From NCBI RefSeq assembly GCF_000715015.1, contig NZ_JMIW01000005.1:1-64000 (forward strand): a DNA stretch of 64,000 nucleotides. Reading direction: 5' to 3'. The notes beneath the pieces were generated by a model, which saw only the letters and a list, made by a program, of their open reading frames with translations, ran no database searches and was not told the DNA's origin. Shown here in pieces: positions 33,334 through 42,168 of this stretch; within the stretch, counting starts at the first letter, position 1; every line of letters begins with the position of its first letter. The stretch is from Erythrobacter longus. GTDB taxonomy: Bacteria; Pseudomonadota; Alphaproteobacteria; Sphingomonadales; Sphingomonadaceae. Made by a program: the position numbers and the translations under genes.

Positions 33334-34833
33334 TTATCTTTCCCGCGCTGCTTCGTTGACTGCTTGGGAGATAGGAGAGAGCAAGTATTGGATGATGCGC
33401 CTTTGGCCGGTTTTAATCTCAGCTTGCACGCTCATTCCGGGTTGCACGCGGTCGCATAGAGCGTGGCGCTCAGGGTCATCTTTACCGCAAGCAAGTTCAA
33501 TTTTAGCTGCGTAGACTAGACCAGGTTGGATGGGGCGCCCATTTTCATCACGCACACTTCCAGCGGGATGCTGAGATTGGTCGATAGCATCGCGGCTTAT
33601 GTTCGTGACCGTGCCCTCGATGAGGCCATAGTCGGTGAAGTTAAACGCCTCCAATTTCACCGCCACTCGCTGGCCCACTTTGATAAAGCCAATATCTTTG
33701 TTCTGGACAAAAGCCTCAACCGTTATCCCACCATTGCAACTCGCCGCATCGCTTGCGTCACCTGAGGTGCACGGGACGATCACCATCAATGGTTCTGCGG
33801 GCTGTACTACGCCGCCAACCGTACCTACCGCGAGTTGCTGCACGACGCCATCGACCGGGCTGCGAAGTTCTTGGAACCTACGCATACGTTCCGCTTTGCG
33901 TAGCTCTTCACCGGCCATGGTTGCACGGTCATTCGCTTCTGCCAGATCGGTGACAGCGGTCCGGCCAAAGCCAGCGCGAAGGCTTGCTAGCTCCGCATTC
34001 AACCGCCCAATCGCCGCCTCAGCGCGCATTTTATTCGCCTGTTGCACCTCGATATTGCGCAGGTGCTCGGCGCGCAGCTGTTCGTATTCGAGGAGTTGGA
34101 GCTTGGAGAAATAGCCGCGCTCTGCCAGTTCCGCACGCGCGCCCAATTGCTGGTCGATAAAGGGCAGCGCTTCTTCGAGCTTGGCGATCTCCGCATTGGC
34201 AGCCGCCAGTTCCGCCTGACTTTCCGCGCGTTGCTGCGTTAAAGCTGCCGCTTGCGCATCATATTGCGCGGTTGCATTGGCGACGAAGGCCTCTTCGGTG
34301 CGGATGATATCAGAAGTCGTCCCTTCTGGCGGCACAAAGCGCGCCCGGCGGCCCTGCAGGTGGGCAAGCAGAGCATCATTGCGCGCTTGAATAATCCGCG
34401 CGGAAAGCAGTGTTTGCGAGCTTTGCGCTTCATCTGCATTGGCGAGTGTTGGGTCGAGTTCGATCAACAGCTCTCCCGCCTTCACGAACTGGCCGTTCTT
34501 CACATGGATTTCGCGCACAGAGCCGATTTCAATGGGCTGGACAACTTTGACATTATCGCCCGGAACCGTCTTGCCCGCCGCAGTGGCGACAACATCGATC
34601 CTGCCGAAGAAAGCCCAGATGAGAGCCAGCACAAACAAAGTGCAGATCAGCAACAGAAGCCAGCGCATGCCTGGGCTTGCAGGCTTCTCCATGATCTCAA
34701 GCGCTGCGGGGAGAAACTCGTGCTCTTCCTCGGGCTTGAAGGCTTTGTCCGCCTCGTTCTGCCCGCGCCATGCCTCGCCAAAAACGGCAAGGTGTTTGGT
34801 CATCGTGGGGAAACGATCAGAGAAGAAACCCAT
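33334..34833 (-). CDS. Type I secretion membrane fusion protein (HlyD family)
   Basis: 499 residues. A cytoplasmic N-terminus (1-55) is followed by one membrane helix (about 56-76). The periplasmic part then has a lipoyl-like half (GKTVPGDNVKVVQPIEIGSVREIHVKNGQFVKAGELLIELDP), a long coiled coil (about 125-310, rich in Ala, Glu and Gln), the second lipoyl half (VDGVVQQLAVGTVGGVVQPAEPLMVIVP), and a C-terminal beta-barrel with the family ending GMSVQAEIKTGQRRIIQYLLSPI. It bridges the ABC transporter to an outer-membrane TolC-type channel. A cysteine pair in the C-terminal region (ELACGKDDPERHALCDRV) is unusual and could form a periplasmic disulphide. Its start overlaps the transporter stop (TAATG). 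Confidence 0.96.
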   Translation of the reverse strand: MGFFSDRFPTMTKHLAVFGEAWRGQNEADKAFKPEEEHEFLPAALEIMEKPASPGMRWLLLLICTLFVLALIWAFFGRIDVVATAAGKTVPGDNVKVVQPIEIGSVREIHVKNGQFVKAGELLIELDPTLANADEAQSSQTLLSARIIQARNDALLAHLQGRRARFVPPEGTTSDIIRTEEAFVANATAQYDAQAAALTQQRAESQAELAAANAEIAKLEEALPFIDQQLGARAELAERGYFSKLQLLEYEQLRAEHLRNIEVQQANKMRAEAAIGRLNAELASLRAGFGRTAVTDLAEANDRATMAGEELRKAERMRRFQELRSPVDGVVQQLAVGTVGGVVQPAEPLMVIVPCTSGDASDAASCNGGITVEAFVQNKDIGFIKVGQRVAVKLEAFNFTDYGLIEGTVTNISRDAIDQSQHPAGSVRDENGRPIQPGLVYAAKIELACGKDDPERHALCDRVQPGMSVQAEIKTGQRRIIQYLLSPISQAVNEAARER

Positions 34834-37037
34834 TACGCGCCCCCAACTCCGCCAGACGCCATGCCGGTTTGTTTGGCATGGAGTTGTGCGTAGCGACCGC
34901 CGGCTTTGAGAAGCTCTTCGTGGCTGCCCATTTCCGTAATCTCGCCTGCCTCAACTGTGATGATCCGATCGCATGGGCGTACAGCGGAAAGGCGGTGAGC
35001 GATGATCATCACCGTGCGGCCTTCTGCGATGCGTGCAAGGTTGTTCTGTATGATCTCTTCGCTTTCGGCATCAAGTGCACTTGTCGCCTCATCGAGGATA
35101 AGAATGCTGGGATCGGTAATTAGCGCCCTTGCAATAGCGAGCCGTTGGCGCTGGCCGCCGGAGAGGTTCGAACCTCGCTCTTCGATCACCGTGTCATAGC
35201 CGTGAGAGAGCGTCAGGATAAATTCATGGGCCCCTGCTAGCTCTGCCGCTGCGATCACCCGCTCCATATCAATCGTGGGGTTCGCCAATGCGATATTCTC
35301 ACGCACCGTGCGGTTGAATAGAATGTTCTCTTGCAGGACCACGCCCACTTGGCGGCGCAGCCACGCCGGATCGACCAGAGCAAGGTCGGTGCCATCAACC
35401 AGCACACGTCCTTGCTCTGGCACATAAAGCCGCTGAACCAGCTTGGTGAGCGTCGATTTACCCGAGCCCGATGGACCAACAATGCCAAGCATCTCGCCTG
35501 CACGGATATCAAGGCTCACCCCGCGCAAGGCTTCAGGTGCATCAGCGCGGTAGCGGAAGCGGACTTTGTCGAACTCCACCTGTCCCTTAATCGGCGGGAG
35601 GCTAGCGCGGTTGGGGTTGTGCTCGGGCTCTGCAGGCGCGTTCAAGATGTCGCCCAAGCGGTCCACCGAGATACGCACCTGCTGGAAATCCTGCCACAGC
35701 TGAGAGAGCCTCAGGATGGGCTGCGCCACACGGCCCGAAAGCATGTTGAACGCAACCAATGCGCCCACAGTCAGCGAGCCCGCAATCACCGCCTGCGCGC
35801 CGAAGAACAAGATCGCCACCGTAGTGAGCTTGCTCACCAATTGGATCAAATGGCTGCCCCAGTTCGACAGGACCGTTACGTCCCATCCAGTCTTGATATA
35901 GCCCGCGAACTGCTTTTCCCAGCGGTCGCGCATGCGCGGCTCAACCGCCATGCTCTTAAGCGTGCCAATGCCGGTGACGGTCTCAACCAGGAACGCCTGG
36001 TTCTCGGCTCCGCGTTTGAATTTCTCATCTAAGCGCGCGCGAAGCGGCGGCGTTATGAACACCGAAATCGCGATGTAGACCGGTATCGTCAGTGCCACGA
36101 TCAGAGTCAGCATTGGCGAATAGAGATACATCACAATGAAGAAGACGATGGTGAAGAAAAGGTCGATCACCACGGTCACTGCGTTCGATGTGAGGAAGTT
36201 TCGAATGTTCTCCAACTCGCGCACACGCGCAACGCTATCGCCCACGCGCCGCGCCTCGAAATAAGAGAGCGGCAGGGCAACCAGATGCTTGAACAGGGAC
36301 GCCGACAGCTCCGCATCCACCCGGTTCGATGTATGAGCGAAGAGCCAATTCCTAAGAGCCGACAACATCGTCTCAAACACCAAAACCGTCGCAAGACCGA
36401 TCGCCAACACCTCAAGCGTGGTCATCGATTGGTGGACCAACACTTTGTCGATCACGAGCTGGAAGAAGATGGGCGAGGCCAGGCCAACCAATTGAAGGAA
36501 GAAACTTCCAATCAGTACATCGCGCAAGGCTCTGCGATACTTAACAAGAGCGGGAATAAACCAACTGATATCAAAGGCGCGTTTTTCGCCCGCGATCTTC
36601 TCGCGGCTTGTCATCAGCAAGAGGTCAACCTTGCCGCCATTCAGCTCAAATTGCTCCAAGACCTGCTCTTCGGACCAAACTTCAGGCCGCTCGCTATCGG
36701 GCCGCAGAACCATATGGCGCACACCCGCATCACCGCTTGTGTCTATCTTGAGAAGAACCGCGCAGCCGCCCTCGTTCAGCCTGACTAGAGCCGGTAGGGG
36801 AAGCTTTGAAAGCTCAGCTAGCGGCGCGCTCTTGCGTCTTGCAATGAGATCGAGTTTCTTGGCAATTCGCACGAGGTCATCAAATGTGTATGGCCTATCG
36901 CCTTGCCCACGATCATGGTGGATTTGCGCAGGGTCGGCTGCTTGCCCAAGAAACTGAGCAAGTAAAACGAAGCTCAACAGCGCCGCATCGGCGGGAGCCG
37001 CCAAAGGATTTTCTATTGATGATGCCATGAATTGCAA
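34833..37037 (-). CDS. Type I secretion ABC transporter (HlyB/LapB type)
   Basis: 734 residues. The N-terminal about 150 residues form a C39 peptidase-like domain; the usual catalytic cysteine segment is replaced by LLSFVLLAQFLG, so this is the non-proteolytic HlyB-type domain that recognises RTX substrates. Six membrane helices lie between about 175 and 430. The nucleotide-binding domain has Walker A GPSGSGKST (521-529), signature LSGGQ (625-629), Walker B ILILDE (645-650) and H-loop His681. The absence of a catalytic Cys fits a substrate with a C-terminal, uncleaved signal. The gene heads the secretion cluster; a palindrome 38 bases upstream of its start may be its operator. No TolC partner is in view. 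Confidence 0.97.
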   Translation of the reverse strand: MQFMASSIENPLAAPADAALLSFVLLAQFLGQAADPAQIHHDRGQGDRPYTFDDLVRIAKKLDLIARRKSAPLAELSKLPLPALVRLNEGGCAVLLKIDTSGDAGVRHMVLRPDSERPEVWSEEQVLEQFELNGGKVDLLLMTSREKIAGEKRAFDISWFIPALVKYRRALRDVLIGSFFLQLVGLASPIFFQLVIDKVLVHQSMTTLEVLAIGLATVLVFETMLSALRNWLFAHTSNRVDAELSASLFKHLVALPLSYFEARRVGDSVARVRELENIRNFLTSNAVTVVIDLFFTIVFFIVMYLYSPMLTLIVALTIPVYIAISVFITPPLRARLDEKFKRGAENQAFLVETVTGIGTLKSMAVEPRMRDRWEKQFAGYIKTGWDVTVLSNWGSHLIQLVSKLTTVAILFFGAQAVIAGSLTVGALVAFNMLSGRVAQPILRLSQLWQDFQQVRISVDRLGDILNAPAEPEHNPNRASLPPIKGQVEFDKVRFRYRADAPEALRGVSLDIRAGEMLGIVGPSGSGKSTLTKLVQRLYVPEQGRVLVDGTDLALVDPAWLRRQVGVVLQENILFNRTVRENIALANPTIDMERVIAAAELAGAHEFILTLSHGYDTVIEERGSNLSGGQRQRLAIARALITDPSILILDEATSALDAESEEIIQNNLARIAEGRTVMIIAHRLSAVRPCDRIITVEAGEITEMGSHEELLKAGGRYAQLHAKQTGMASGGVGGA

Positions 37038-37393
37038 TCGACCCTGAAGTCTTGGGTAGGGCTTTTTACTTAAGATGCAAGTCTTTGCATTTATTAGCTG
37101 AGCGGTATGCGGCGGAAAATAGACTTTTCAAAAATTGATGAATAGCCGGAACTTGTTTCGTTAGCCGAATGTCAGCTTCAGCTTATAATTTCAAGAATGC
37201 AAACGTCTCCGCAAGTGATCGAACAGCGTATTGAGAAAGCGACTCGGACCTAACAAAACAAAGCTAGTCACCTACGGACACTCAAGTGCGCAAAACCTGC
37301 TGATTTTCTGGGGAAAAATCACGGTTTGCACTTATATTTCACTTACGGGCCTCACCGGCGAAATTGTGCAGCGCGGCAAGTGTTTGAAAAAAC
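37038..37393. other. 356-base upstream region between the transporter gene and tRNA-Arg
   Basis: No gene is seen. It is AT-rich relative to the flanks. A TATAAT hexamer is present at 37184-37189 on the plus strand, but no downstream plus-strand gene starts nearby apart from the tRNA on the opposite strand. It should hold the promoter of the type I secretion operon on the minus strand. A perfect 16-base palindrome sits at 37075-37090. Confidence 0.5.
37075..37090. promoter_or_regulatory. Palindrome ATGCAA-N4-TTGCAT, candidate operator
   Basis: The two 6-base arms are exact inverse complements around GTCT. The site ends 38 bases upstream of the ATG of the ABC transporter, where a repressor or activator of the secretion operon would be expected to bind. 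No regulator gene lies in the cluster, so the cognate protein is unknown. Confidence 0.4.
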
Positions 37394-37470
<77 letters not shown>

Positions 37471-37707
37471 CGGGGCCATGGCGGCTTTCGGCCATGAGGC
37501 TTTATATTGCAAGCGGACATCATCCGCTCACGTGCCGCGATTAGCAAGGGACTGGTCCCTGCGCCAGACATTATTGGCGCTTTCACGCAATCGCAAACCA
37601 CACAAATCACTCCCCCAATGGTTAGAACCGTTACTGCAAGTCCATCCTCAAGCGACTGGGCGTCGAGTTTAACCAATCGGCAAGAGCATTGGGTTTAATT
37701 GCCAGGA

Positions 37708-38097
37708 ATGACCGTAATTCAGCAACGCCCCGGCAGCCTCTCCCCTCGGCCAGACCGAGCACCGCAATCGTCTCTTGGCCAGCGGTGGAGCGCGTTGCAT
37801 GGTAAAGTTGCTCAGATCGCACAGATGGCTGACCTTTCGCCAGAGCCTTTGGACCAGATAAACACACGTTTTAACAATGCCTTATCGCGAACCGGCGCGC
37901 TGTTTGGCAATCATGCGCATCCCGCGGTTGAGCGCGGGGTCGAGGATATGGAAATTCTCGTGGATATGGGTCTCACCGCTCTTAACGAAGTCGAATCGCG
38001 AGGACAGGATCCCGGCGCACCCGCCTTTGCCTTATGGCGCGAGGTTTTCCACGCCCGCGAAGCCATCTTGAGCGTCATGGAACCGACCGTCGCATAG
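37708..38097 (+). CDS. Hypothetical helical protein
   Basis: 129 residues from the ATG at 37708; a TTG nine bases upstream (37699) is an alternative start, and Met at about 37827 another. No family is recognised. The sequence is soluble and mainly helical (ADLSPEPLDQINTRFNNALSRTGALF, then VERGVEDMEILVDMGLTALNEVESRG, then FALWREVFHAREAILSVME) with no cysteine, signal peptide or membrane segment. It precedes mmcB in the same direction and may be co-transcribed with it. No strong ribosome-binding site is seen. Confidence 0.6.
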   Translation: MTVIQQRPGSLSPRPDRAPQSSLGQRWSALHGKVAQIAQMADLSPEPLDQINTRFNNALSRTGALFGNHAHPAVERGVEDMEILVDMGLTALNEVESRGQDPGAPAFALWREVFHAREAILSVMEPTVA

Positions 38098-38176
38098 TCA
38101 GGCAGGTGGGCGAGGCAAGCGGCCCAAGCGAGTGGGCCATGCGAGCAGCAAGCAGGCGCTTGACGGTGTTCACATT

Positions 38177-38719
38177 ATGTTCCATCCAGACGTGATGGAC
38201 GGAACTCAAAACGCGATTCTCGAAAGCTCTCTTCAAAACGGCATTGGCCCGAGCACGAAAGCACCCTGCGCCACGGATGTCGCGCGCGGGATCAAGCGCC
38301 TTTTTGCGCGCAACGACATCTGGTGCGTCGAAGAGATGGCTTTAAAGAACAATCGGCGCGCTGATCTGATGGGGATCGATGCGCGCGGACAGATTATCAT
38401 TGTCGAAATCAAGGTCGCGCGCGGTGATCTTTTGGGTGACAACAAATGGCCCGATTACCTCGATTTTTGCGATCGCTTTTTCTGGGGTGTCCCACCGGAA
38501 CTGGATCGCAGTCCGCTGGAAAGCGAGGCGTATAGTCCTGAACGCTGCGGCATCATTGTTGCTGATGGCTATGATGCTGAAATCGTACGGCAGGCTCCGT
38601 TGGAGCCGCTCGCTGCGGCGCGCAGAAAAGCTGAGATTGAGAAACTTGCCCGCATCGCCCTGCGCCGCAACACCGCTTTAATCGACCCGCAGTGCACCGA
38701 TTTAAGCAGCGCGGGCTAG
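38177..38719 (+). CDS. mmcB: MmcB family DNA repair protein (PD-(D/E)xK nuclease-like)
   Basis: 180 residues from ATG 38177; a GTG at 38132 would add 15, and ATG 38195 would remove 6. The diagnostic block is DVARGIKRLFARNDIWCVEEMALKNNRRADLMGID...IIIVEIKVARGDLLGDNKWPDYLDFCDRFFWGVP, where RADLM...VEIK is the PD-(D/E)xK-type catalytic signature. MmcB is part of the SOS-independent mitomycin C response in Caulobacter (family knowledge). The C-terminal part (LAAARRKAEIEKLARIALRRNTALID) is also typical. The start is uncertain because no strong ribosome-binding site distinguishes the candidates. Confidence 0.9.
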   Translation: MFHPDVMDGTQNAILESSLQNGIGPSTKAPCATDVARGIKRLFARNDIWCVEEMALKNNRRADLMGIDARGQIIIVEIKVARGDLLGDNKWPDYLDFCDRFFWGVPPELDRSPLESEAYSPERCGIIVADGYDAEIVRQAPLEPLAAARRKAEIEKLARIALRRNTALIDPQCTDLSSAG

Positions 38720-38767
38720 GCTCAGCAGGGTTTCCCAGGCCCGCTTTGTGCGGCATAAGCCTATCCC

Positions 38768-39532
38768 ATGGTTCCTGCTGATACCCCGGTCTGGCTCGCT
38801 TTCCTGATTGTGGGCACTGCGATGAGCGTGATGGTTGCGCTTCGCTATTTCGCAAGCAGCGGGATATTTGCATGGATCACAAAGCGCGCTCGACCGGGTC
38901 TTTATGCAAAACAGCGCCGCCAGATCGCAAGCGAGATACGCTATTCGCTTATCGCAGCGGTGATTTACGGGGTGCCGGCGGGCGCTGTGTTCTGGCTTTG
39001 GCGACATCACGATTTTGCGCTGATCTACACCGACTGGAACGCCTATCCGCTTTGGTATTTGCCGTTTTCGGTGCTGATCTATCTGTTTGCACAAGACACA
39101 TGGTTTTATTGGAGCCACCGCGCGATGCACCATTGGCCAAGTCTTTTTCAACTCGCGCACAAGGTCCACCATGATAGCAAGCCGCCCACCGCCTGGACGG
39201 CGATGAGCTTTCACCCGGTCGAGAGTTTAACCGGCGCGATTGTGATCCCGATCCTTGTTTTTTTCGTCCCTATCCATCTTGCCATGCTGGGCGTGGTTTT
39301 GACGGTTGCAACGGTAATGGGCGTGGTCAATCACATGGGCTGGGAAATTTTTCCGCGCGCGTTTGTTCATTCCCCGTTTGGGGCCTTGGTGATAACAGCA
39401 AGCCATCACGAGCGGCATCACGAGGAATACCGATGCAATTTTGGGCTGTATTTTCGTTTCTGGGACAAGGTTTGCGGGACCGATCGCGGACTGTCGCGGC
39501 GGTTCGACAAACAGGCGAGAAGCGCCCCATGA
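38768..39532 (+). CDS. Sterol desaturase / fatty acid hydroxylase family membrane protein
   Basis: 254 residues with about four membrane segments (about 8-27, 55-77, 94-112, 155-185). The di-iron histidine boxes are complete: HRAMHH, HKVHH, a later NHMGWE and HHERHHEEYRCNFG. The C-terminal NFGLYFRFWDKVCGTDRG is characteristic of the family. The substrate cannot be read from sequence; bacterial members hydroxylate fatty acyl, sterol-like or carotenoid substrates at the membrane. The stop overlaps the DUF2141 start (ATGA), so the two are co-translated. Confidence 0.92.
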   Translation: MVPADTPVWLAFLIVGTAMSVMVALRYFASSGIFAWITKRARPGLYAKQRRQIASEIRYSLIAAVIYGVPAGAVFWLWRHHDFALIYTDWNAYPLWYLPFSVLIYLFAQDTWFYWSHRAMHHWPSLFQLAHKVHHDSKPPTAWTAMSFHPVESLTGAIVIPILVFFVPIHLAMLGVVLTVATVMGVVNHMGWEIFPRAFVHSPFGALVITASHHERHHEEYRCNFGLYFRFWDKVCGTDRGLSRRFDKQARSAP

Positions 39533-39990
39533 AGAGCCCGATCCAAAAGCGTGCACGAAACCTGGGCGCGCTTGTCATTGGTGGGGCCGTTATGGCAGCA
39601 GCTGCCCCTGCTGCGGCGGGCACGGTGACGATAACGGTCACTGATCTGCGCAACACCAATGGTGTGGTGCGCGCCTGCATGACCACCAAAGAGAGCATTT
39701 TCCCAAAGTGTCGCAATGACCCCAATTCCTATCGCACCGTGGTGAAGGCTGCGAACACGATCACAATCCGCTTCAACAACGTGAAGCCTGGTGAATACGC
39801 AATCGCGCTTTTGCATGATGAAAATGAGGACGGAAAAGCCAACCGGGTTCTCGGGATGGCACCCAAGGAAGGGTATGGCTTTTCACGCGATGCCCCGGTG
39901 CGCATGGCCCCGCCGAACTGGGATGATGCGGTGTTTACCGTTGGCTCTGCCGATCAAAAGGTCGCGATCAAGATGCGGTATTTCCTCTAA
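39529..39990 (+). CDS. DUF2141 family exported protein
   Basis: 153 residues from the ATG at 39529, which overlaps the desaturase stop; the open frame extends further upstream but this start gives a clean signal peptide (RNLGALVIGGAVMAAAAPAAAG, cleavage after about residue 28). The mature part has the DUF2141 layout: VTITVTDLRNTNGVVRACMTT, IRFNNVKPGEYAIALLHDENEDGKANRV, GYGFSRDAPVRMAPPNWDDAVFTV, ending in a KVAIKMRYF strand. The fold is a beta-sandwich with a DENEDG calcium-loop-like turn. Its function is not established; its partnership with a membrane hydroxylase suggests an envelope role. Confidence 0.92.
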   Translation: MKSPIQKRARNLGALVIGGAVMAAAAPAAAGTVTITVTDLRNTNGVVRACMTTKESIFPKCRNDPNSYRTVVKAANTITIRFNNVKPGEYAIALLHDENEDGKANRVLGMAPKEGYGFSRDAPVRMAPPNWDDAVFTVGSADQKVAIKMRYFL

Positions 39991-40164
39991 GGCACTGCGT
40001 TTGCCCTGCTGCATTGGTTGAGCACCCTGACCTAGCCCCCTCATCCAGCCTATCGCTGACACAGTTTGCTCCAAAGTTTTGCAAGCCTGCTTAACGGGAT
40101 TTTTACCACGTAAGGCCAGAACTGTCCCAAAGCTTGTCATAGTTTGGGGACAAACGGCCTAATC

Positions 40165-42042
40165 ATGGATACTCTTCGCGGACCTTTTGAAAGCGGCACA
40201 TCTGCCGATGACACACCTGATTGGGGTGTGGAAAGCCTTGATCGTGAAGAAAAAGGTGCTCGTGAAGATAGCGGCACACTTGAAGAAGAAACCGTGCGCG
40301 AATTGCCACCCGAAGCGATCGGCCAGGACGAACGCCGCATGCAAGTGCGCGCTTACAATCACTGGGCCGGCCTTCTGGGTGACGCGACCTTCCCCTCGAT
40401 TGAACTGCTTGACCCTGAAAATCTGACGGATTTTGGCCCGAACAGCGTTCTGCTCGATTTCTCTCGCGGTATTGAGGACCCTGCGGTCCAGTTTCTTGGC
40501 GAAAAGCTCGCCCGGGAATGCGGCGCAGGCGGCAATAAAATCATGAAACTGTCGGATGTCCCGCCGCGGTCTTTGCTCAGCCGGATCACCGACCATTACA
40601 TGCAAATCCTCGCCAATCAGGCACCAATCGGGTTTGAGGCGGAATTCGTAAACGAACGCGGTGCAAGCGTCCTTTACCGCGGCATCCTGCTGCCCTTTTC
40701 CAGCGATGATGAGACGATTGATTTCATCTATGGCGTCATCAATTGGAAAGAGATGGCCGATGCAGCGACCGCTGATGAGCTGCTTCTGGCTATTGATCAG
40801 GCGATTGATGAAAAACTTGCAGCCAGCCGCCCCGATGAAGAGGATACCCCGCAAAAGCACCACATCGGTCCTTTGACCGAGTGGGCCGATTCGCCAGCCC
40901 ATGAAGCCAGCGATGCGGCTGAAAAAACCTTTGACGCGGGCGAACTAGACCTCTGGGCCGAGGACGAGGCCGCCGAGGACGAGGCCGCCGAAGAGCTTTC
41001 CGACGCAGACGTCTTTGATGACGATGACAATATCGCGAGCTTCACCGATCAAATGGGTGATGCACCATCGGACTTTGATCGTCACAGCGATGATCTTCCG
41101 GGGCCAGATTTTGGTCAATTTGGGCTCGACGAGCCGGAAGTTGATGAATTCGGAGACGAAATCGACGAGGACGAAGAGGGCGCAAATGCCGCAAGCTACA
41201 GCTTTGCCTCGCTGACCGATTATATCGAGGTTCCTGCCAAAAAGGCCGTCGATCTTGATGCAGACCGGTTTGACCCTGACGACTATAAGGTCGAAGAGCC
41301 CGCCAGCAAGGGCGGTGAAGGCTCAAACGATCCGGTCGATACCGACGACACTGCAGACGAACTGAGCGAAACGCCCGATACTGAGCCCGCTACGGCAGAA
41401 GTCGCAGAAATCGCAGAAATCGCAGAAATCGATGGGGACGCAGGGCTGTATGACTGCCTCGCCTCGGCCCGCGAACTTGCACACACGGCCCGCGCCTCCG
41501 AAGATCGCAGCCGCCAGGCACTTTATGCAGCCGTGGGACGCGCTTACGACGTATCGCTTGCCGCAAAAGACGAGCCCGAAGCTTTTGACGAGCTGATCGA
41601 AGACAACGGCCTGACCGTCCAGGAACGCGCGCCCATGACCCCAGTGGTCAAGCTTGTGTTCGGCCAGGATTACGACAAGACACGCCTGACCGAATATGCC
41701 GCCGTCCTCTCCCATGCGCACCGGCTTGAGCTGGAGCGCGGGAGCCTTGCGGACTATCTCGCCAAAGCTGAGGGCGGCCTAAAAGCGGTCGTTGCATCCG
41801 AGCGCCGCCTGCGCCGCGAAGAAGCGGGCCAAGTGGTTGAAGATGAAGGCGACATCCGGGCAAAACTGGCCCAGAAACTGCGCGAACTTGATGCTCTGAT
41901 GTTCGATGCGCTTTCATCGGAAGGCCCCGAGTTTTCGCTCGTCATGGTGCGCCGTGATGGCGAAGGCAATGTCGCGATGATCGGCGAGATTGACGACGAC
42001 ACCGCGCTCATTGAACGGGCCGGCAAAAAGCTCGTCGGTTAA
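40165..42042 (+). CDS. PAS_5-like domain protein with long acidic linker
   Basis: 625 residues from ATG 40165; a TTG at 40144 would add seven. Residues about 40-205 resemble the alphaproteobacterial PAS_5 domain (YNHWAGLLGDATFPSIELLDPENL...NSVLLDF...FLGEKLARECG...SRITDHYMQILANQAPIGFEAEF...YRGILLPFSSDDETIDFIYGVINWK). Residues about 230-430 are a very acidic, low-complexity linker with internal DNA repeats (a 15-bp unit twice at 40960-40989 and a 9-bp unit four times at 41395-41430, giving AEI repeats). The C-terminal about 190 residues are helical and charged. No membrane segment and no output domain such as GGDEF or a kinase are visible. Probably a polar or scaffold-type sensor; its function is unknown. 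A terminator follows. Confidence 0.85.
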   Translation: MDTLRGPFESGTSADDTPDWGVESLDREEKGAREDSGTLEEETVRELPPEAIGQDERRMQVRAYNHWAGLLGDATFPSIELLDPENLTDFGPNSVLLDFSRGIEDPAVQFLGEKLARECGAGGNKIMKLSDVPPRSLLSRITDHYMQILANQAPIGFEAEFVNERGASVLYRGILLPFSSDDETIDFIYGVINWKEMADAATADELLLAIDQAIDEKLAASRPDEEDTPQKHHIGPLTEWADSPAHEASDAAEKTFDAGELDLWAEDEAAEDEAAEELSDADVFDDDDNIASFTDQMGDAPSDFDRHSDDLPGPDFGQFGLDEPEVDEFGDEIDEDEEGANAASYSFASLTDYIEVPAKKAVDLDADRFDPDDYKVEEPASKGGEGSNDPVDTDDTADELSETPDTEPATAEVAEIAEIAEIDGDAGLYDCLASARELAHTARASEDRSRQALYAAVGRAYDVSLAAKDEPEAFDELIEDNGLTVQERAPMTPVVKLVFGQDYDKTRLTEYAAVLSHAHRLELERGSLADYLAKAEGGLKAVVASERRLRREEAGQVVEDEGDIRAKLAQKLRELDALMFDALSSEGPEFSLVMVRRDGEGNVAMIGEIDDDTALIERAGKKLVG

Positions 42043-42073
42043 GCGGTCCAGCCAACCCAAACACCCAATCAAA

Positions 42074-42105
42074 AAAGGCGCCGCACGCACTGTGTAGGCG
42101 CCTTT
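42074..42105 (+). terminator. Intrinsic terminator-like hairpin after the PAS_5 gene
   Basis: Perfect 9-bp arms AAAGGCGCC and GGCGCCTTT enclose a 14-base loop, followed by TTCTT-like sequence. It starts 32 bases after the stop codon. The A-rich side on the opposite strand would also allow bidirectional function, but the next gene reads the same way. Confidence 0.7.
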
Positions 42106-42168
42106 CTTGCGCAAGGCCGTCCCCTCTGGCCTTTACGAGACGCGTAACCCTCTCCAAATGCTGTGCGA

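Noticed and set aside
34833-37037. ABC transporter considered as a bacteriocin-type C39 peptidase exporter
   Set aside because: The catalytic Cys segment is absent, so the N-terminal domain is the non-proteolytic HlyB type, consistent with an RTX substrate.
37631-37867. 78-codon minus-strand frame after the tRNA
   Set aside because: It overlaps the start of a longer plus-strand gene that fits the direction of its neighbours, and has no recognisable features.
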